From contig NC_030850.1 of assembly GCF_000208745.1 (NCBI RefSeq), positions 3,768,671 to 3,832,670 on the forward strand: a stretch of 64,000 nucleotides of DNA, in the 5' to 3' direction. Of the stretch, positions 13,512 through 26,500 are shown piece by piece. Both the position numbers and the translations under genes were made by a program. The notes under the pieces are model-generated. The model was not told the origin of the DNA and did not search any database. It saw only the letters and a program-made list of their open reading frames with translations. The number at the start of each line of letters is the position of its first letter. Position 1 is the stretch's first letter. The stretch comes from Theobroma cacao (Eukaryota; Streptophyta; Magnoliopsida; Malvales; Malvaceae).

Positions 13512-13518
13512 CTATAAA
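13512..13518 (+). promoter_or_regulatory. RLP44: TATA box of RLP44
   Basis: CTATAAAAA in a TATA-consensus context lies about 405 bp before the start codon, followed by a CT-rich leader. This implies transcription starting near 13540 and a leader of roughly 370-380 nt. Confidence 0.65.
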
Positions 13519-13560
13519 AAAGAAGCGAAGAACAGGGATTTTATACAACAGAGCTTCTCT

Positions 13561-13583
13561 TTCTCTCTCTCTCTCTCTCTCTC
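13561..13583 (+). repeat. CT microsatellite in RLP44 leader
   Basis: A pyrimidine CT run just downstream of the predicted transcription start. Such tracts are common in plant 5' leaders. Confidence 0.8.
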
Positions 13584-13622
13584 ACTCACTGTCTGTTTCC
13601 CCCTCTCGTATTCTTTTGTTTG

Positions 13623-13691
13623 ATGCTACCTTGTACCATTACAATAGTGAAAAAACAAGGAGGAAAAAAAAGGGAAAAAAGAAAACCTTAA
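13623..13691 (+). other. Upstream ORF in RLP44 leader (22 codons)
   Basis: ATG at 13623 opens a 22-codon frame that is lysine- and arginine-rich at its C-terminal half and stops at TAA 13689-13691. It lies between the predicted TATA box and the RLP44 start codon. It would be translated first if the leader begins where the TATA box predicts. Confidence 0.45.
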
Positions 13692-13919
13692 AAGACCAGT
13701 CTTTTTACTCTTTACATTTCCTCGCCATCCACTAATTTTTGCATCTTCATAATCAGAACTGAAACAGAACAGAGGGCCAAAAAAGAAACCTCTTTTATCT
13801 CTTCTGTCTTCCTCTCACACAACCAGAACATCCAAGAATCAAAGAGAAAAGCTTCAATCTCAAAACCAAGGTTCTATTGCACCAAAGCGACCTCTTTTTG
13901 GTTTTTGTGTTTATTTTTC

Positions 13920-14723
13920 ATGGGTCTGCTAATTATCTTCCTGCTAACGTGCGCTGCACTTCCATTAGCTTCATCAGATCCAAACGACGAGGCTTGCTTG
14001 ACTCACTTAAGCGAATCCTTGAAAGACCCGGCAAAGAACCTGCAAAACTGGACCAAATCCACCTTTGCAAACCCTTGCAGCGGTTTCACTTCTTATCTCC
14101 CTGGTGCCATTTGTAACAATGGTCGAATCTACAAGCTTTCCCTTACAAACCTCTCTCTCCAAGGCTCTATCTCACCTTTTCTCTCGAACTGTACCAATCT
14201 TCAGTCTCTTGACTTATCTTCAAACTCCATCTCAGGTCCTATCCCGCAAGATTTACAATATTTGGTGAACCTGGCAGTGTTGAATCTTTCATCAAATCGT
14301 CTTGAAGGAGAGATCCCTCCACAGCTTACATTATGTGCTTATTTAAATGTCATTGATCTTCATGACAATTTACTTACTGGTCAGATTCCTCAACAACTAG
14401 GCCTTCTAGCAAGGCTGTCAGCTTTTGATGTTTCTTACAACAAGCTTTCAGGGCCTATACCAGCCTATTTAGGGAACAGAAGTGGGAATTTACCAAGGTT
14501 CAATGCTAGTTCTTTTGAAGGAAATAAGGATCTTTATGGATTCCCTTTACCACCTATGAAAAGTAAAGGGTTGTCGGTTTTGGCCATTGTTGGGATCGGA
14601 TTGGGAAGTGGACTTGCTAGTTTGGTGCTTAGTTTTACTGGAGTTTGTATCTGGTTGAAGATTACAGAGCAAAAGATGGCTGCTGAAGAAGGGAAGAGTA
14701 GTCAGTTTATGCCTGAGTATTAA
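13920..14723 (+). CDS. RLP44: Receptor-like protein 44 (LRR, no kinase)
   Basis: Plasma-membrane LRR protein without a kinase. In Arabidopsis it senses altered pectin methylesterification and acts through BAK1/BRI1 to raise brassinosteroid signalling. Single exon, 267 aa, close to the usual length of about 274. The start is ATG 13920; the frame runs upstream only to a non-ATG codon. Residues 1 to about 22 form a signal peptide ([17 protein letters not shown]). A Cys-bounded N-terminal cap follows, then four LRRs (from [17 protein letters not shown] to [11 protein letters not shown]). A juxtamembrane stretch leads to a single membrane helix ([20 protein letters not shown]). The tail is about 25 residues and ends SQFMPEY; its final Tyr probably corresponds to the C-terminal Tyr reported as a phosphosite in Arabidopsis. 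Several N-glycosylation sequons (NLS, NCT, NASS) are visible. Confidence 0.93.
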   Translation: MGLLIIFLLTCAALPLASSDPNDEACLTHLSESLKDPAKNLQNWTKSTFANPCSGFTSYLPGAICNNGRIYKLSLTNLSLQGSISPFLSNCTNLQSLDLSSNSISGPIPQDLQYLVNLAVLNLSSNRLEGEIPPQLTLCAYLNVIDLHDNLLTGQIPQQLGLLARLSAFDVSYNKLSGPIPAYLGNRSGNLPRFNASSFEGNKDLYGFPLPPMKSKGLSVLAIVGIGLGSGLASLVLSFTGVCIWLKITEQKMAAEEGKSSQFMPEY

Positions 14724-17646
14724 AAGCTTGAATCTTGATTTAACATGTTATTGAAGGTTATTGAGCTAGAATGAAAAGATTGAAATTTCAGGTATGTTCT
14801 TTTTTCTTTTCCTTTTTTTTTTTCATTTTCTTCTCAATTTTAGCGAGGTTTGGGCTAATCTTAGTTAGAGAAGTTGTCTTTTACTGATTTTTTTGGGGAG
14901 AGTTTCCCCTTTTTTTTTTTGCTTAACTATTTTGGAGGTTTTCTTCTTCTTTTTTGGGATTCTCTATATATTTATTCACGACAATCATCGACAATGTATA
15001 AAGCAATTCAAACATGAGCCTTTTTTCAGTGAAATAGTGCAGATTTCTTGTATTCATCTTCTCTTTCTCTCTTTTTCATTCATTAATGTAAATGAATTAT
15101 TTGCTGTTCTTTTTTTCCCTAGTCTGCATAGAGCGCAGACTCTGTGGGGATTGTATGAAAGAACTGCGCCGTGGTATTTTGTCTGTTGGTGGCGATAAGC
15201 TAAACCCCCCCAAAAAATATTATAGATAGAGAAAATAGTGGTGGGGACTTGGGGTCTTTGTAAAAATCCTCAAACTCGGTGCATTTATTAAAAATGCGCC
15301 TTACCTACTTGGGTTTCTTGTGCTTTGCTAATGTGAGCTGTTGGGAGACCAGCACCAGCATCACGTGCTATGTAACTTGTCTACTTCTTACAACAAAAAA
15401 ATAAAGAAAGCCCTAACTAACTCTATACTTTGGCCTTTTGGCGTTGGCCAAGCCAACATTCCGGACAGTTTCCTGCTTGTTTCTGCTTAATTTTGGGGTC
15501 AAAGGTTTAAGTCTCTATGGGCGCATCTAAAAGGATAAATCATGTTTAACTACTAATAATTGTTGTATTACTTTTATTGGACAGCCCATGTTTCCCTTGA
15601 TGATTAACATTGATTCAAATGAAAATTGGCCAAAGGAATTTCCTTCTTTTCTTTTTAACAACTGATTTGAGTAAAAAGAAGGATTGCTTAAACATTGATG
15701 AAGTGGTTTGCATTATTATAATATGTGGGGTTTTTGCTTGGGTTTATTTGTTCTAGCCTTCTAGGCAACTTGGATTTTATTTTCTCTCTTTCTGCATTCA
15801 TTGTGTTTCGCTTTTAGGTTAACAGTCTAGAGGTCTAGCCTTCTAGTATTTGTTTAAGTTTCTCCAAGATAACGTGGCTTTCTTTATTGGCAATAAAAGA
15901 CCGGTCATGATTCCAAGGTATTGTTAAACTTTTTTCTCTTCATTCTTTAATATTTGAAGCTATGCATGATTCAATGTGCCTAGCCTCGGCTCAAATTTGA
16001 CCTTTTTTTTTTTCCTTAATTCGAAAATGGGTTATTACACTTCATCTCAAGTTTAAATTTATTAATTCAGTTCAAAATTACAGTAACAATTAGGTGTAAA
16101 CTGTCATCCAGGATTATTTTAAGCAGAAAATCCAATGTACAGCTTGTTGCTTTTGGTAAGTGCGGCTCAACCACCATGGTGAAAAGAACAAAGAATGGAC
16201 CCCATTGTTAACGTTCATGCTGTGAATTAGAGTCCTTAAACTGCGCGATAAACAGGAAACCAACCTAAAGAAACAGGGGAAAGGAGATGGAGAAAAACAT
16301 CCTATTCCAAAATTATGGGGAAAAAATAAAACATTAACAAAGCATCCTTAGCGAAAACGAATTAGACAAAGATCTAGTGACTGTATAATGAATTTCTTTT
16401 TTTCTTTTGTCTTTTTAAGGTTCACTCAACAAAAGCCAATTTTAACCAATGCCAGACCCACAATTGTCTTCAAGGCCCTAAACTACTCGAGTTGCTTTGA
16501 ATTGTGTGGATGGCTGTGATTGCAGAAACTTCAAGTCACACCGAAAGCAGGAGATGGTCAAATGTGCTTTCATTCCTCTCATTAATGGGTCTTCCGGGAA
16601 TGGCATGCATGTCATCATGGGCTGGACCCCATCTGTTAAATTGTCTATGCTGTTGGCTGAAATAAGAAGAAGAAGAAGAAGCAGAAGAAGAAAGAAAAAG
16701 TTGGTCTGGGATTTCTTTTTGGGTGGTTTTTTGTTGATTCATCTGATTGTGGTCTGAACCTTTCCTTCTTCATTCCTGTAATTGATTTATAGTCACAAGG
16801 GTTGGGGTTTTGCTTTCAATGCCATTCACGCACTTTAATAATTTTTTATGCTGTTTTTTAGTTGGTCCATGCGAACATCCTTTAATTTCTTCACACCCCC
16901 GGAGCAGGTTACAAGCTAACAAAAGTTGGACTATGTAATCAAGTTTTGTCAATGACTCTTTGATGATTTAGTTGAGGGAAGGACATGTTCACATTTGACA
17001 AGTTCTTAATTTCAATCTCTGTAATCAGATTCAAGCATGATTGATTCGATCATTTTTTTTTGAAAATTTAAATTTAAGTATTTAATAATGATTAATTTAA
17101 ATTTTTATATAAATTTTAATAATTACATTCACATATGATATAATATGAAATGGGATATCACATTTCATGAATTATTAATAGACACATAAAAACAAAAAGA
17201 TTGAACATGGTAAATAAGTTAAAAAAATACATTTTTCCTGCATGGTTTGGATCTCAAAACAACTTAATATAAAGCAGGGAAAAAAAATCATATAGCTGAA
17301 ATTTGGAACTTTGACCAATTGATGACAAGGCAATTGAGCTTAATGACATATTCAATGAGATGTATTAAGTTATTAGTTTTTATTTTTAATTTACAAATTC
17401 CATGAATTTGTTTGAAGAATTCTATTTAAATAACGGGAAAGTATGTGCATTTTTTTTGTTTGGTTTCTCGTAATTAATTTTGGTAACCATTTGTATGATT
17501 GGAATTTCATAGTTCATGATAATGAATGTATAATAATACGAGATATTATTGGTATGATAAATTTAAAAGGAGGATCAGCCTTTATTTTTTTTTTCTACTG
17601 GGTCAGATCAAATGGTCCAACTCCAATCCAATCCGTCTCATTCTAT
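14724..17646. other. RLP44-RH16 spacer, no gene seen
   Basis: The first part is the RLP44 3' untranslated region, with T-rich tracts. The remainder is AT-rich. The stretch around 16665-16700 is an AGA/AAG purine run whose apparent frames are repeat artefacts. I see no domain-bearing frame, RNA gene or clear transposon end. Confidence 0.55.
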
Positions 17647-17652
17647 TGGGCT
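17647..17652 (+). promoter_or_regulatory. Site II element (TGGGCT) of RH16
   Basis: A TGGGCY site II motif lies 230 bp upstream of the RH16 start. It is paired with a telo-box at 17785. The pair is typical of plant promoters for ribosome-production genes. Confidence 0.55.
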
Positions 17653-17784
17653 GAGTTTTAGGAATTTAATTTTAAGCCCCTTCCTCTCCGAAAGAGTCTG
17701 AATGGATCCCTTCTATCCGATCCATTACCCGACCCGCTTTTTTCCCCATCTTCACAAATCCACGCCGCTTCCTATCCCCTTCTA

Positions 17785-17793
17785 AAACCCTAA
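17785..17793 (+). promoter_or_regulatory. Telo-box (AAACCCTAA) of RH16
   Basis: An exact telo-box lies 88 bp upstream of the ATG, with a half-related CCCTAA nearby at about 17819. It fits the predicted ribosome-biogenesis role of RH16. Confidence 0.6.
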
Positions 17794-17880
17794 TCGCTCT
17801 TCCCGCTTTCTCCGAAAGCCCTAATTTTAGAGCCAACGGTTCCCAATTTCCGATCGGCGAAGCTAAAATCCTCCATCCAA

Positions 17881-20800
17881 ATGGCTAAAAATAACAAACA
17901 AAAACCTCCTCAAGACCCCAAACCCAACCAAGAAGAAGAAGAGCAAAAACAACATGAAAAAGACAAGGAAGAAGAAGCAGAAGAGCAAGAAGAGAAAAGC
18001 TTCGAAGAATTAGGCCTCGACCATCGATTAATCCGCGCTCTTCTTAAGAAAGGGGTCGACAAGCCTTTTCCGATACAACGTGTTGCAATCCCTCTTGTTC
18101 TGGTAAGTTAAATTACCTTTAATCATTGCTTAATTATCGGTATTTTTTATTGATTAATGGTTAATTACTTTCAAAATGGACGTGTCATTAGCAAGGCAAA
18201 GACGTGGTAGCTCAAGCCCGAACAGGTACTGGCAAAACCTTTGCCTATCTTCTCCCTTTGCTTCACAAGCTGTTCCCTTCGGATTCCGGTTCCAAGGCTC
18301 GGCTTGCTCCAGCCGGGTTCATTCTCGTCCCTTCACGTGAATTATGTCAACAGGCACGCATTTTTACTTTGATTCCTTTTGGTTGTTGAAATGCATTGAT
18401 GTAAAAGCAAATAACTTTTTGAAATTTGACTTTTTGTGAATAGCAAATAACCAGTAATGAATAGCGATAACTGGAACAGAGGTTTATTTATTAGATTTTG
18501 AGTATTGTATTTTGATTAATGTTTAGGCGTTTACTTGTGTAATTGGTTTTCAGGTTTATAAAGAAGCTGTTTCATTGATTGAGTTATGTAGAGTTCAATT
18601 GAAAATAGTGCAGTTGACTAGCGGCATGCCAACTTCTGATTTGGTTGGTTTCATTATTGATTTTGTTTTTGTAATGCTTTTAGTAAATTGAACCTGATTT
18701 TGTTTCTTTTTCTTGTATTGTTAAAATTACTTGCAGCGAGCTGCATTGGCAGGGCCTCCGGATGTTTTGGTAACTACACCAAAGTGCATAAGGGATTGCT
18801 TGTCTGCTGGATTACTTCAGCTGACTTCCATCAGTGAATCACTTGAAACTCTTGTCCTAGATGAGGTAAGCATTTGAGTTCAATTTAGAGCAACTTCCTT
18901 AAGTTGGATTCATGCAGCTATTTTTAGCTTAGGTGCATATATGATTTGAACAACTATAATATTATGTATTAATTTATAATTTGTGAACTGCCCCTCAAAC
19001 ATGTTATATTCTTAAAGAGGCCACTGATAGATATTTGCTTTCAGGCAGATCTTTTATTGCAATTTGGCTTTGGAGATGATCTGAAAGCTCTTACACCTGT
19101 CATTCCTAGACGTTGTCAATGCCTTCTTATGTCTGCAACCTCAAGGTGTGTAATAAATTTAAGCTTTTATATTTTTTTAAACTGGGTTATGACATTTGTG
19201 GGAATTGTTTTCATTGTCATTCACCTTCCTGATAGGACAGCCACTGATTTATTGCCTTGTGCACCATCCTCTTATTTATATTCTGTTTTGATGATTATAT
19301 GCTTGTCACAGTCACTGGGCATATAAAATACAAACTTGCGTTTTTAAATGTTCTATACTTCTTTTGTCATTAAGATTGCCAATCCCTGCTGATCAATCTA
19401 TTGTGGCATTTGATATTTGGCAGCCCTGATGTTGACCAACTGAAGAAGCTGATTTTGCACAATCCATTTGTTTTGACATTGTCAGAGGTAGAAGATGTCA
19501 AGGATGAGGTTATTTCAAAAAATGTTCAACAATTTTGGGTAAGAATCTATATGTCTATCTTAGGAAATTGTGAAGGCTATTGCATCTAGTTGGTTGATTT
19601 TTTCTCTAATTCCAGAACTATAATTTTCCTAAATTATTTTTCCATGAGGACAGTTTTAAGATATTATAAAAGTTATTTGTAGTTTGAGTAATAAGCTTCC
19701 TGACCCCTTTTCCCGATCTTTTATGTTTAGATTTCGTGCAGTGCGAGTGACAAGTTACTTTATATTCTTGCTCTCCTAAAGTTAGAGTTGGTGCTGAAGA
19801 AAGTTTTGATTTTTACTAATACTATTGATGCTGGTTTCAGATTGAAACTATTCTTTGAAAAGGTATTCTGTCACCATCTTGACACCTCCCTCTCCCTCTC
19901 TCTTCACTAGTTAATTTATTTGTTTTTTGCATGTTGCATGCTTTTCATGTGATTGCCATAAAATTGTAAGTAATGCCCGACTTGCATAGTTAAAGTATGT
20001 CACATGTAGTTAAAGTATGTCACATGAGCTATGTAGATTCATATGTTTCATCGCATATAAACACTATCTTAGACCTAGTTTGAACATGTTTAATTTGATG
20101 CATCCCATGGGAATTACTGTGTTTATGACATAATGATACTATTTTAGTATATTAAGCTCACTTTATAATGTCGGTTTTTTGCTACAGAAGCACTTTTTAA
20201 ACTCTACTTGCGCTGTTCTTCCCTATTAATTTGAGCTACCTGTACTCTTGAGTTCATTTATCCAATTATCCTGTTTCTCATGATGTTGTTTCATGTGGAC
20301 AGTTTGGAATCAAGTCTGCTATCTTGAATGCTGAGTTGCCCCATAACTCTCGTATCCATATCCTGGAGGTATGCAGAGTAGTCCTGTTTCAAATGAATTT
20401 TATTTGTATATAGAGTTTTAATTTTAAGTGGGAAAAAAAAAACAATATTTCATATGTATGCATGCATCTATATTGGAAGGCTAGAGCTGAAAGATGAAAA
20501 TTTTGACAATAATATTTGCTGTGTCTGTTGTGGTTGTTTACCTGACTAATATCTAATAGCAATGGTAAGATTAGCTGCTTACTACCTGTGTTTTGCTTGC
20601 TTTCATCAGGAATTCAATGCTGGGCTTTTTGATTATTTGATTGCGACTGATGACAGCCAAACAAAAGAGAAGGAACAAGCCAATGGGGACAAACATGTGG
20701 CCTCAAGGAAGTCTAGAAAGCATCTTAAGCCAAAACTAGACTCTGAGTTTGGTGTTGTGAGGGGAATTGACTTCAAAAATGTGCACACGGTAAGCCAATG

Positions 20801-22667
20801 ACAAAAGAGATATTTCATCAATTCTGAGCTAAGCTTCAAAATTGTTGTTTTATGGTCAATTGAAATTGTATTAGGATAAGTTTTTATTTATGATCTGCTG
20901 GGTACTATTGTCACTGGTGTTTGGACTCAAGGTGGAGTTTACTTTTGGCTTTTGCTTTTTTAGATTTTGATTTTGTTGTTGTTTCCATGTTTCTTTCTGG
21001 CACAGGTTATAAATTTTGATATGCCTTCAAGTGCTTCAGGATATGTTCATCGTATTGGACGCACTGGAAGAGCATACAGTGCCGGTGCTTCTGTATCTCT
21101 TGTGAGTTTGTCTGACAAAGTTAGGAATAACTTTTATAGGGGCCACAATGTTAGCTGAATGGCTCTTATAAATGATGGCACATATGAATAAATTCTGCAC
21201 TGCCCTTTTTACTATTTCCCACACCTTTTATATTTGGCATGGGAACAGTGTATTTTCTGATGTCATGTCATTCATTTTGGCTTGATTAAAGAACCCTTAT
21301 AGTTTATGTTTATAGGCTAGGTGCATCTGATAATGATGAGCTTGATGTCAAATGTCATTAATGATTGTAGCAGAATACATTCTTTTCTGCTTGCATGGTT
21401 CTTGTAGCTCTTGCCAATCTAATCCTTCTTTAATAGGTTTCTCCAGATGAGATGGAAATTTTTGATGAACTTAAATCCTTATTGGGTGATGAAGAAAATG
21501 ATGACACAAATATTATTGCGCCATTTTTATTGTTGACCAAGGATGCGGTGGAGTCTTTACGATATAGGGCTGAGGTGATATTATTTTCTTTGTATTAGTG
21601 TCAAATGTATTTTTTTTTTAATTATTATGTTCTATGTTAATGATGGTCTGGCAGTTAAAATTTTCAGCTTTGACATTTTTATAATTTTATAAATTCATGG
21701 TTTCTTTTATAAATTGGGGTGGACAGCTTCATTCTAGTGCAAGTTTTTTCAGTGCTAAATGGTTGATAGATTAGTGGACATTGCTTATTTTGAAGGAGGA
21801 TTCTTGCAGGATGTGGCAAGGAGTGTGACAAGAATTGCTGTTAGAGAATCACGAGCTCAGGATTTAAGGAATGAAATTCTCAACTCCGAAAAGTGAGTAA
21901 TTACCAATTATTTCTTTTAGAAACATTGAAATGACCTGTTTGATTTAAATGACCAACATCTAGCTCAGATGCCAGTTGTCTAAGATATCAAAGTTAAACC
22001 TGTAATTTAGCCTGGTGGCCAATTTACTTTCTCAGTCTACCTTCATATGAATTTTAATTTCTGCTACTGACTTCAGCCTCTGGTTTTTTTTTTTTTTGGA
22101 CCCCCTACTGGTGTGCTTCTATTTGTTTAGGTTGAAGGCTCATTTTGAAGTAAATCCAAGAGACCTAGGTAATTAACATAGTGGGTTAATACTTTCTGTT
22201 ATTTCTAACGTGCTTATTAATCCTGATGTTGGAGAGTGAATTTCTACTGGACCAGATTTATTGAAACATGACAAGGTTCTGAGCAAGGACCCCCCTGCTC
22301 CTCATCTTCGTGATGTGCCTGACTATCTATTAGACCAAAAGACACGTGATGCCAGCAAAATGGTCAAGCTTGCTAGAGCTGCAATGGGAGATAATAAATC
22401 TGCTCGTCGCCAGGGATCCAAGAGAAAATTCAGAAAAAGCAGAGATCCTCTCAAGACTTTCTCTGCTGAGGTATGAACATTGGCTTATCTAAGAATTGTG
22501 CCTTGCCTCCTATGTTGAGTGACTTAACAACTTTCCTATGGAAAAAGCTTCTGATTATTTGTACCGTTTGGTCTCAGGCACCCAAGAGAGGTCGCAAAGA
22601 TGGGATGAAGGGTGAGGGAAAAGGCACCGATTTTACCCATCACCGCAAAAAGCAAAAATCTGTCTGA
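17881..22667 (+). CDS. RH16: DEAD-box RNA helicase RH16 (Dbp9/DDX56 type)
   Basis: ATP-dependent RNA helicase of the Dbp9/DDX56 group, expected in the nucleolus in 60S pre-ribosome assembly. Fifteen exons: 17881-18102, 18192-18353, 18554-18643, 18737-18865, 19045-19145, 19424-19538, 19731-19862, 20303-20368, 20610-20789, 21006-21101, 21437-21574, 21810-21892, 22131-22168, 22256-22470 and 22578-22667. Total 1857 nt, 618 aa. An acidic Glu-rich N-terminus precedes the Q motif (FPIQ). Motif I is ARTGTGKT (about 83-90), Ib-like TTPKC, and II is DEAD, split between exons 4 and 5. III is SAT (LLMSATSS), IV is [16 protein letters not shown], and VI is HRIGRTGRA. The Lys/Arg-rich C-terminus looks like a nucleolar signal. 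Intron 2 has a GC donor. Telo-box and site II motifs in the promoter suit a ribosome-biogenesis gene. Confidence 0.94.
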
Positions 22668-23135
22668 ATTAGCTGCAAGCCTTCTGTTGACGGTGAAGCT
22701 ATGTGTGACAATGTCTGCTCATTGCTGCAGGCGAAAATTTTGTTGTTTATTTAATAGAAAAAAAAATTACTGTATGTTTTATTACATGATGGATGGATCA
22801 ATTTTAAAAGAGTGCAGAAATGCAACATGGATAAGGAGAGAGATAATAAGTTGTGCCCTTGAACAAATGCATTATTTAAAATTAAAAAATTTACCAGCAC
22901 AACATTTTAAATATAAGCTTGCTTAATTAAGTGATTAAAAAGATTTGACTGAAATTGCAAAGCATAGACAAAAGTTAGAGTCGAGAAACGAGCGATACAA
23001 AATTCATTCCTCTGCACGAAAACCCTAATGCTGATTTGCTCCTAGTTTTTCAGTTCTTTAACTGTTCCACACAATTAATAAATTTCCTCCTAATTATTTT
23101 GTATTGAGAATAGATATTAGAATCTGAGTTTTAGA
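22668..23135. other. RH16 3' flank
   Basis: 3' untranslated sequence of RH16 passing into AT-rich spacer. No further gene is seen. Confidence 0.5.
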
Positions 23136-23508
23136 GCTTGTTTGATTTGGTTTTTTTTTAGTTTAAAAGGAATTATGAAATTTTTATAAAAAAAAAATAA
23201 TTTTTAAAATTTAGTTAAAGTTGTTTGGTAAATTTTTTTTTATAAGTTATAATTTTTGTTAAAATTATTATAAAAAGTATTTTTTTAAAAAAGGGTAATA
23301 GATGAGAATATTTTTGAAATAAAAATAAAAATTTTCTTGTATTTAAAAAAAAAAAGAGAAGGAAAAGCTCTTATCTTGAAGCTTTTTTTAAAAAATTTTT
23401 ATTTTTTAAAAAAGTTATTTTCTTAAAGAGTTTTTTAAAATTTATGTTTGACCTAGTTTTTATTTTTAAAATGTAGATAAATTAGAAAAAAAATTAGACC
23501 AAATAAGC
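23136..23508. mobile_element. AT-rich MITE, copy A
   Basis: The left end GCTTGTTTGATTTGG and the complement of the right end, GCTTATTTGGTCTAA, begin an imperfect terminal inverted repeat that continues through T-rich sequence (TTTTTTAGTTT against TTTTTTCTAATTT). It has no coding potential. The left arm resembles that of the larger element at 31688-33052, so the two appear to belong to one family. Target duplication is not clear. Confidence 0.5.
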
Positions 23509-26500
23509 ATTTAAGTACAAAAGTGCTTAACTTAATATTAAATTCACAAAAAACAATTGCTTTGGGTTCACGTAATCGACTCTTTAATTGAGGAGAGTCC
23601 TGACCATGCAAAAACAAACAATTGAAAGAATAAACCAACAGCCCCTCTCTTGATTTCTTACCGCAAAATCGTAACTCCCAAGTCAAATCTTAGTGTCAAG
23701 ATATTATTGTGTTAAAGAAATGAAATGATTAAGATTGAAAATCGGTTTGAGATGTTTGTTTGACAGAAATTATACTTATTTTTCTCATAGTTATAATTGT
23801 GGTACACAAATTGTGGTTATTTTGTTGCTTTGTATTATATATAGGATAAAGATAGTATCATACTACTCCTTGGCTTGCATCTTTCTCAAAATCACATTAT
23901 ATAATAATTCTTATTTGATTTAGCAATAAAGCATCTCTGTTGGGAGGTAGGCATGTGGCTAAAGCAATTCAATGTTAGTAGTTATGTGCTCTAATTTAAA
24001 CGGTCAAAATATCTAGAAAGTTTTTGTATTAAGGCATTTTATTTAATTTAGTCTTTCTATTCACGTGACACCGATATGATGACGTGACAGTGTCATGTGG
24101 CACTGCCATGATAATGTGGTAATGCTGACATGGCATTGACAAGTTGACGTGTCAGTGTTACATGGTAAATTTTTAAAAAAATTTGTGTCATGTTATAAGA
24201 GTTAAATTGAACAAAAATATATAGCACATCGATTCAATTAAATAAAATTAAGATGCTAAAGGACTAAATTGATAAAAATATTTGAAAAATACAAATATTT
24301 AAGTAGATGATATAGATATTTATTAATAAGCTAAATATTTAAGTGTAAAAGATTTATAGTGTTAAAAAATATATAAATATTTTCTTCCTTGATTATTTGA
24401 TTCTATAATATGTACATTAATTTATCTTCTTTGTAAAAATTAAGCTTGAATTATTCTTCTATAAAAAAAATTTTGAAAAAAATTTCATACTTAAAGCCAA
24501 ATTTAAATGAATAACTTGCATTATGTTGGAATAAAATAATATAAAAAGACTAAATAATTTTTTTCTATTTATAATACTATAAAAATTTGAAATTTATTTG
24601 ACTTAGTTTTTAATTTGAGTTGAACTCAAATTAGCAAAATAAGTTTATTTAGTTACAACTTTTACAATTTACAAATATCTATTCTTGGAATTATTCAACA
24701 TTTACTCAATTTACCTTTTATTTAAATTTATTCAAAGTTTCTTATAAAATGATTTTATTTAAGTTTAAATACCACAATCAAATTCTACTAAATTTAAATT
24801 TAAATTATTAATTTGGATCTACAAAAAATTTGTAAATGCAAAATAAAGTGGTGCAAATAGTTACAATTATATTTTAACTCTATCAGCTATAAATATAGTC
24901 TTTAATCTAGAAAATTTCAAAAAAAAAATATAACTTGAAATATTAAACAAAATAAAAACATAAAAAATAAATAAAACATTAAAAAGGTGGTGTAGCTCAG
25001 ATTCTATGAGTGTAATAAGAGGTTTGTCATGTTCAAATTAAGTAAGTCAGAATGAAGAATTATTTTTATAATCATCACTAACTCCATATCTCCCTTTTTC
25101 ATTTTTTAAAAGAAAAAACTAAATTAACCTATTTTGTTAATTTGAGTTCAATTTAAGTTAAAAATTATACTATTATAAATAGAAGAAAAAAATTATTTAG
25201 TTTTTTTATATTATTTTATTCTCACGTAATGCAAGTTATTCATCTAAATTTGGCTTTCGGTATGAAATTTTTTTGAAAATTTTTAAATAGAAGGAGAATT
25301 TAAACTTAATTTTTACATAAAAGATAAATTAATGTACATATTCTAGAATCAAATAATCAAATAAAAAAATATTTATATATTTTTTAACACCATAAACCTT
25401 TTACACTTAAATATTTAGCTTATTAATAAATATATCTATCATCTACTTAAATATTTATATTTTTTAAATATTTTGTTCAATTTAGTCCTTCAACATCTCA
25501 ATTTTGTTCAATTTAGTCCCTATGATGTGGTACAAATTTTTTTTGAAAATTTTTTAATATGCCACGTGGCATTGACACGTCAACATGTCAATGACATGTC
25601 AGCATTGCCACCTCATCATGTTAGTGCCATGTGGCACTATCACATCATCATGTGGTGCCATGTGGCATGCAACATCATCAAAATGTGTCATGTCAGTGCC
25701 ATATCAATGCTGACCTCATTCTTTTTAACAACAAAATTGGATGTCGCTACATTACAAAAAATTTGGTTTTTTCCGACGAAAATGTAAAAAAATTTTGATC
25801 AATTTTTTCCAACTGATTTCCAACAAAAAGTTTCCAATGAAAAAATTTCGTTGGAAAAATTATTGGTGAGCCAAAAAAAAAAGAAACAACCAATTCTGAC
25901 GAAATTTTTGTTGGAAATTTGTTGGAAAAATTTTTGACGAGCAAAAAAAAACAGGAGACCACCATTTCTAACGGAAGTTTCATTGAAAAAATTTTTAGGG
26001 AGAACAAAAACACAGGAGACAGCCATTTTCAATGAAAATTCCAACGAAATTTTCGTTGGAAATTTGCAACCGAAATTTTTTGTTGAAAATCCGTCGGAAA
26101 GTTCTAAGACTTAAAAAAATTTAAAACCTGGTTGAAGTTTCCAACGGAAATTCCGTTAGAAAAAGTTATTACCAACGGAAATTTTTCAACAGAATATTCT
26201 GTTGGTAATAATAATTTTATATTTTTTTATTAAAATATTTTAAATTCTTTATTAATTTTATTATTCTTTTATAAAAAATTGATATTATTAAAAGTAAATA
26301 TATTCATATGTGAAGTTTATAATATTTAAAATTTTAATTATGTTTTTTTTTGCTTATTTTTTTACTTTTTTAAAACTTTATTGAATTATAAATTATAAAT
26401 TAATAATTTCAAATTAATTGATTCTATAACATTAAAAAATTGATAAAAAGAAGAAAATAAATATTTAAATTAAAAAAAAACACATGATAAGATCTAATAA

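Noticed and set aside
24985..25045. tRNA or SINE-like A/B boxes (GGTGTAGCTCAG ... GTTCAAAT) in the foldback loop
   Set aside because: No cloverleaf can be formed, and the B box is only partly matched. Treated as chance within AT-rich DNA.
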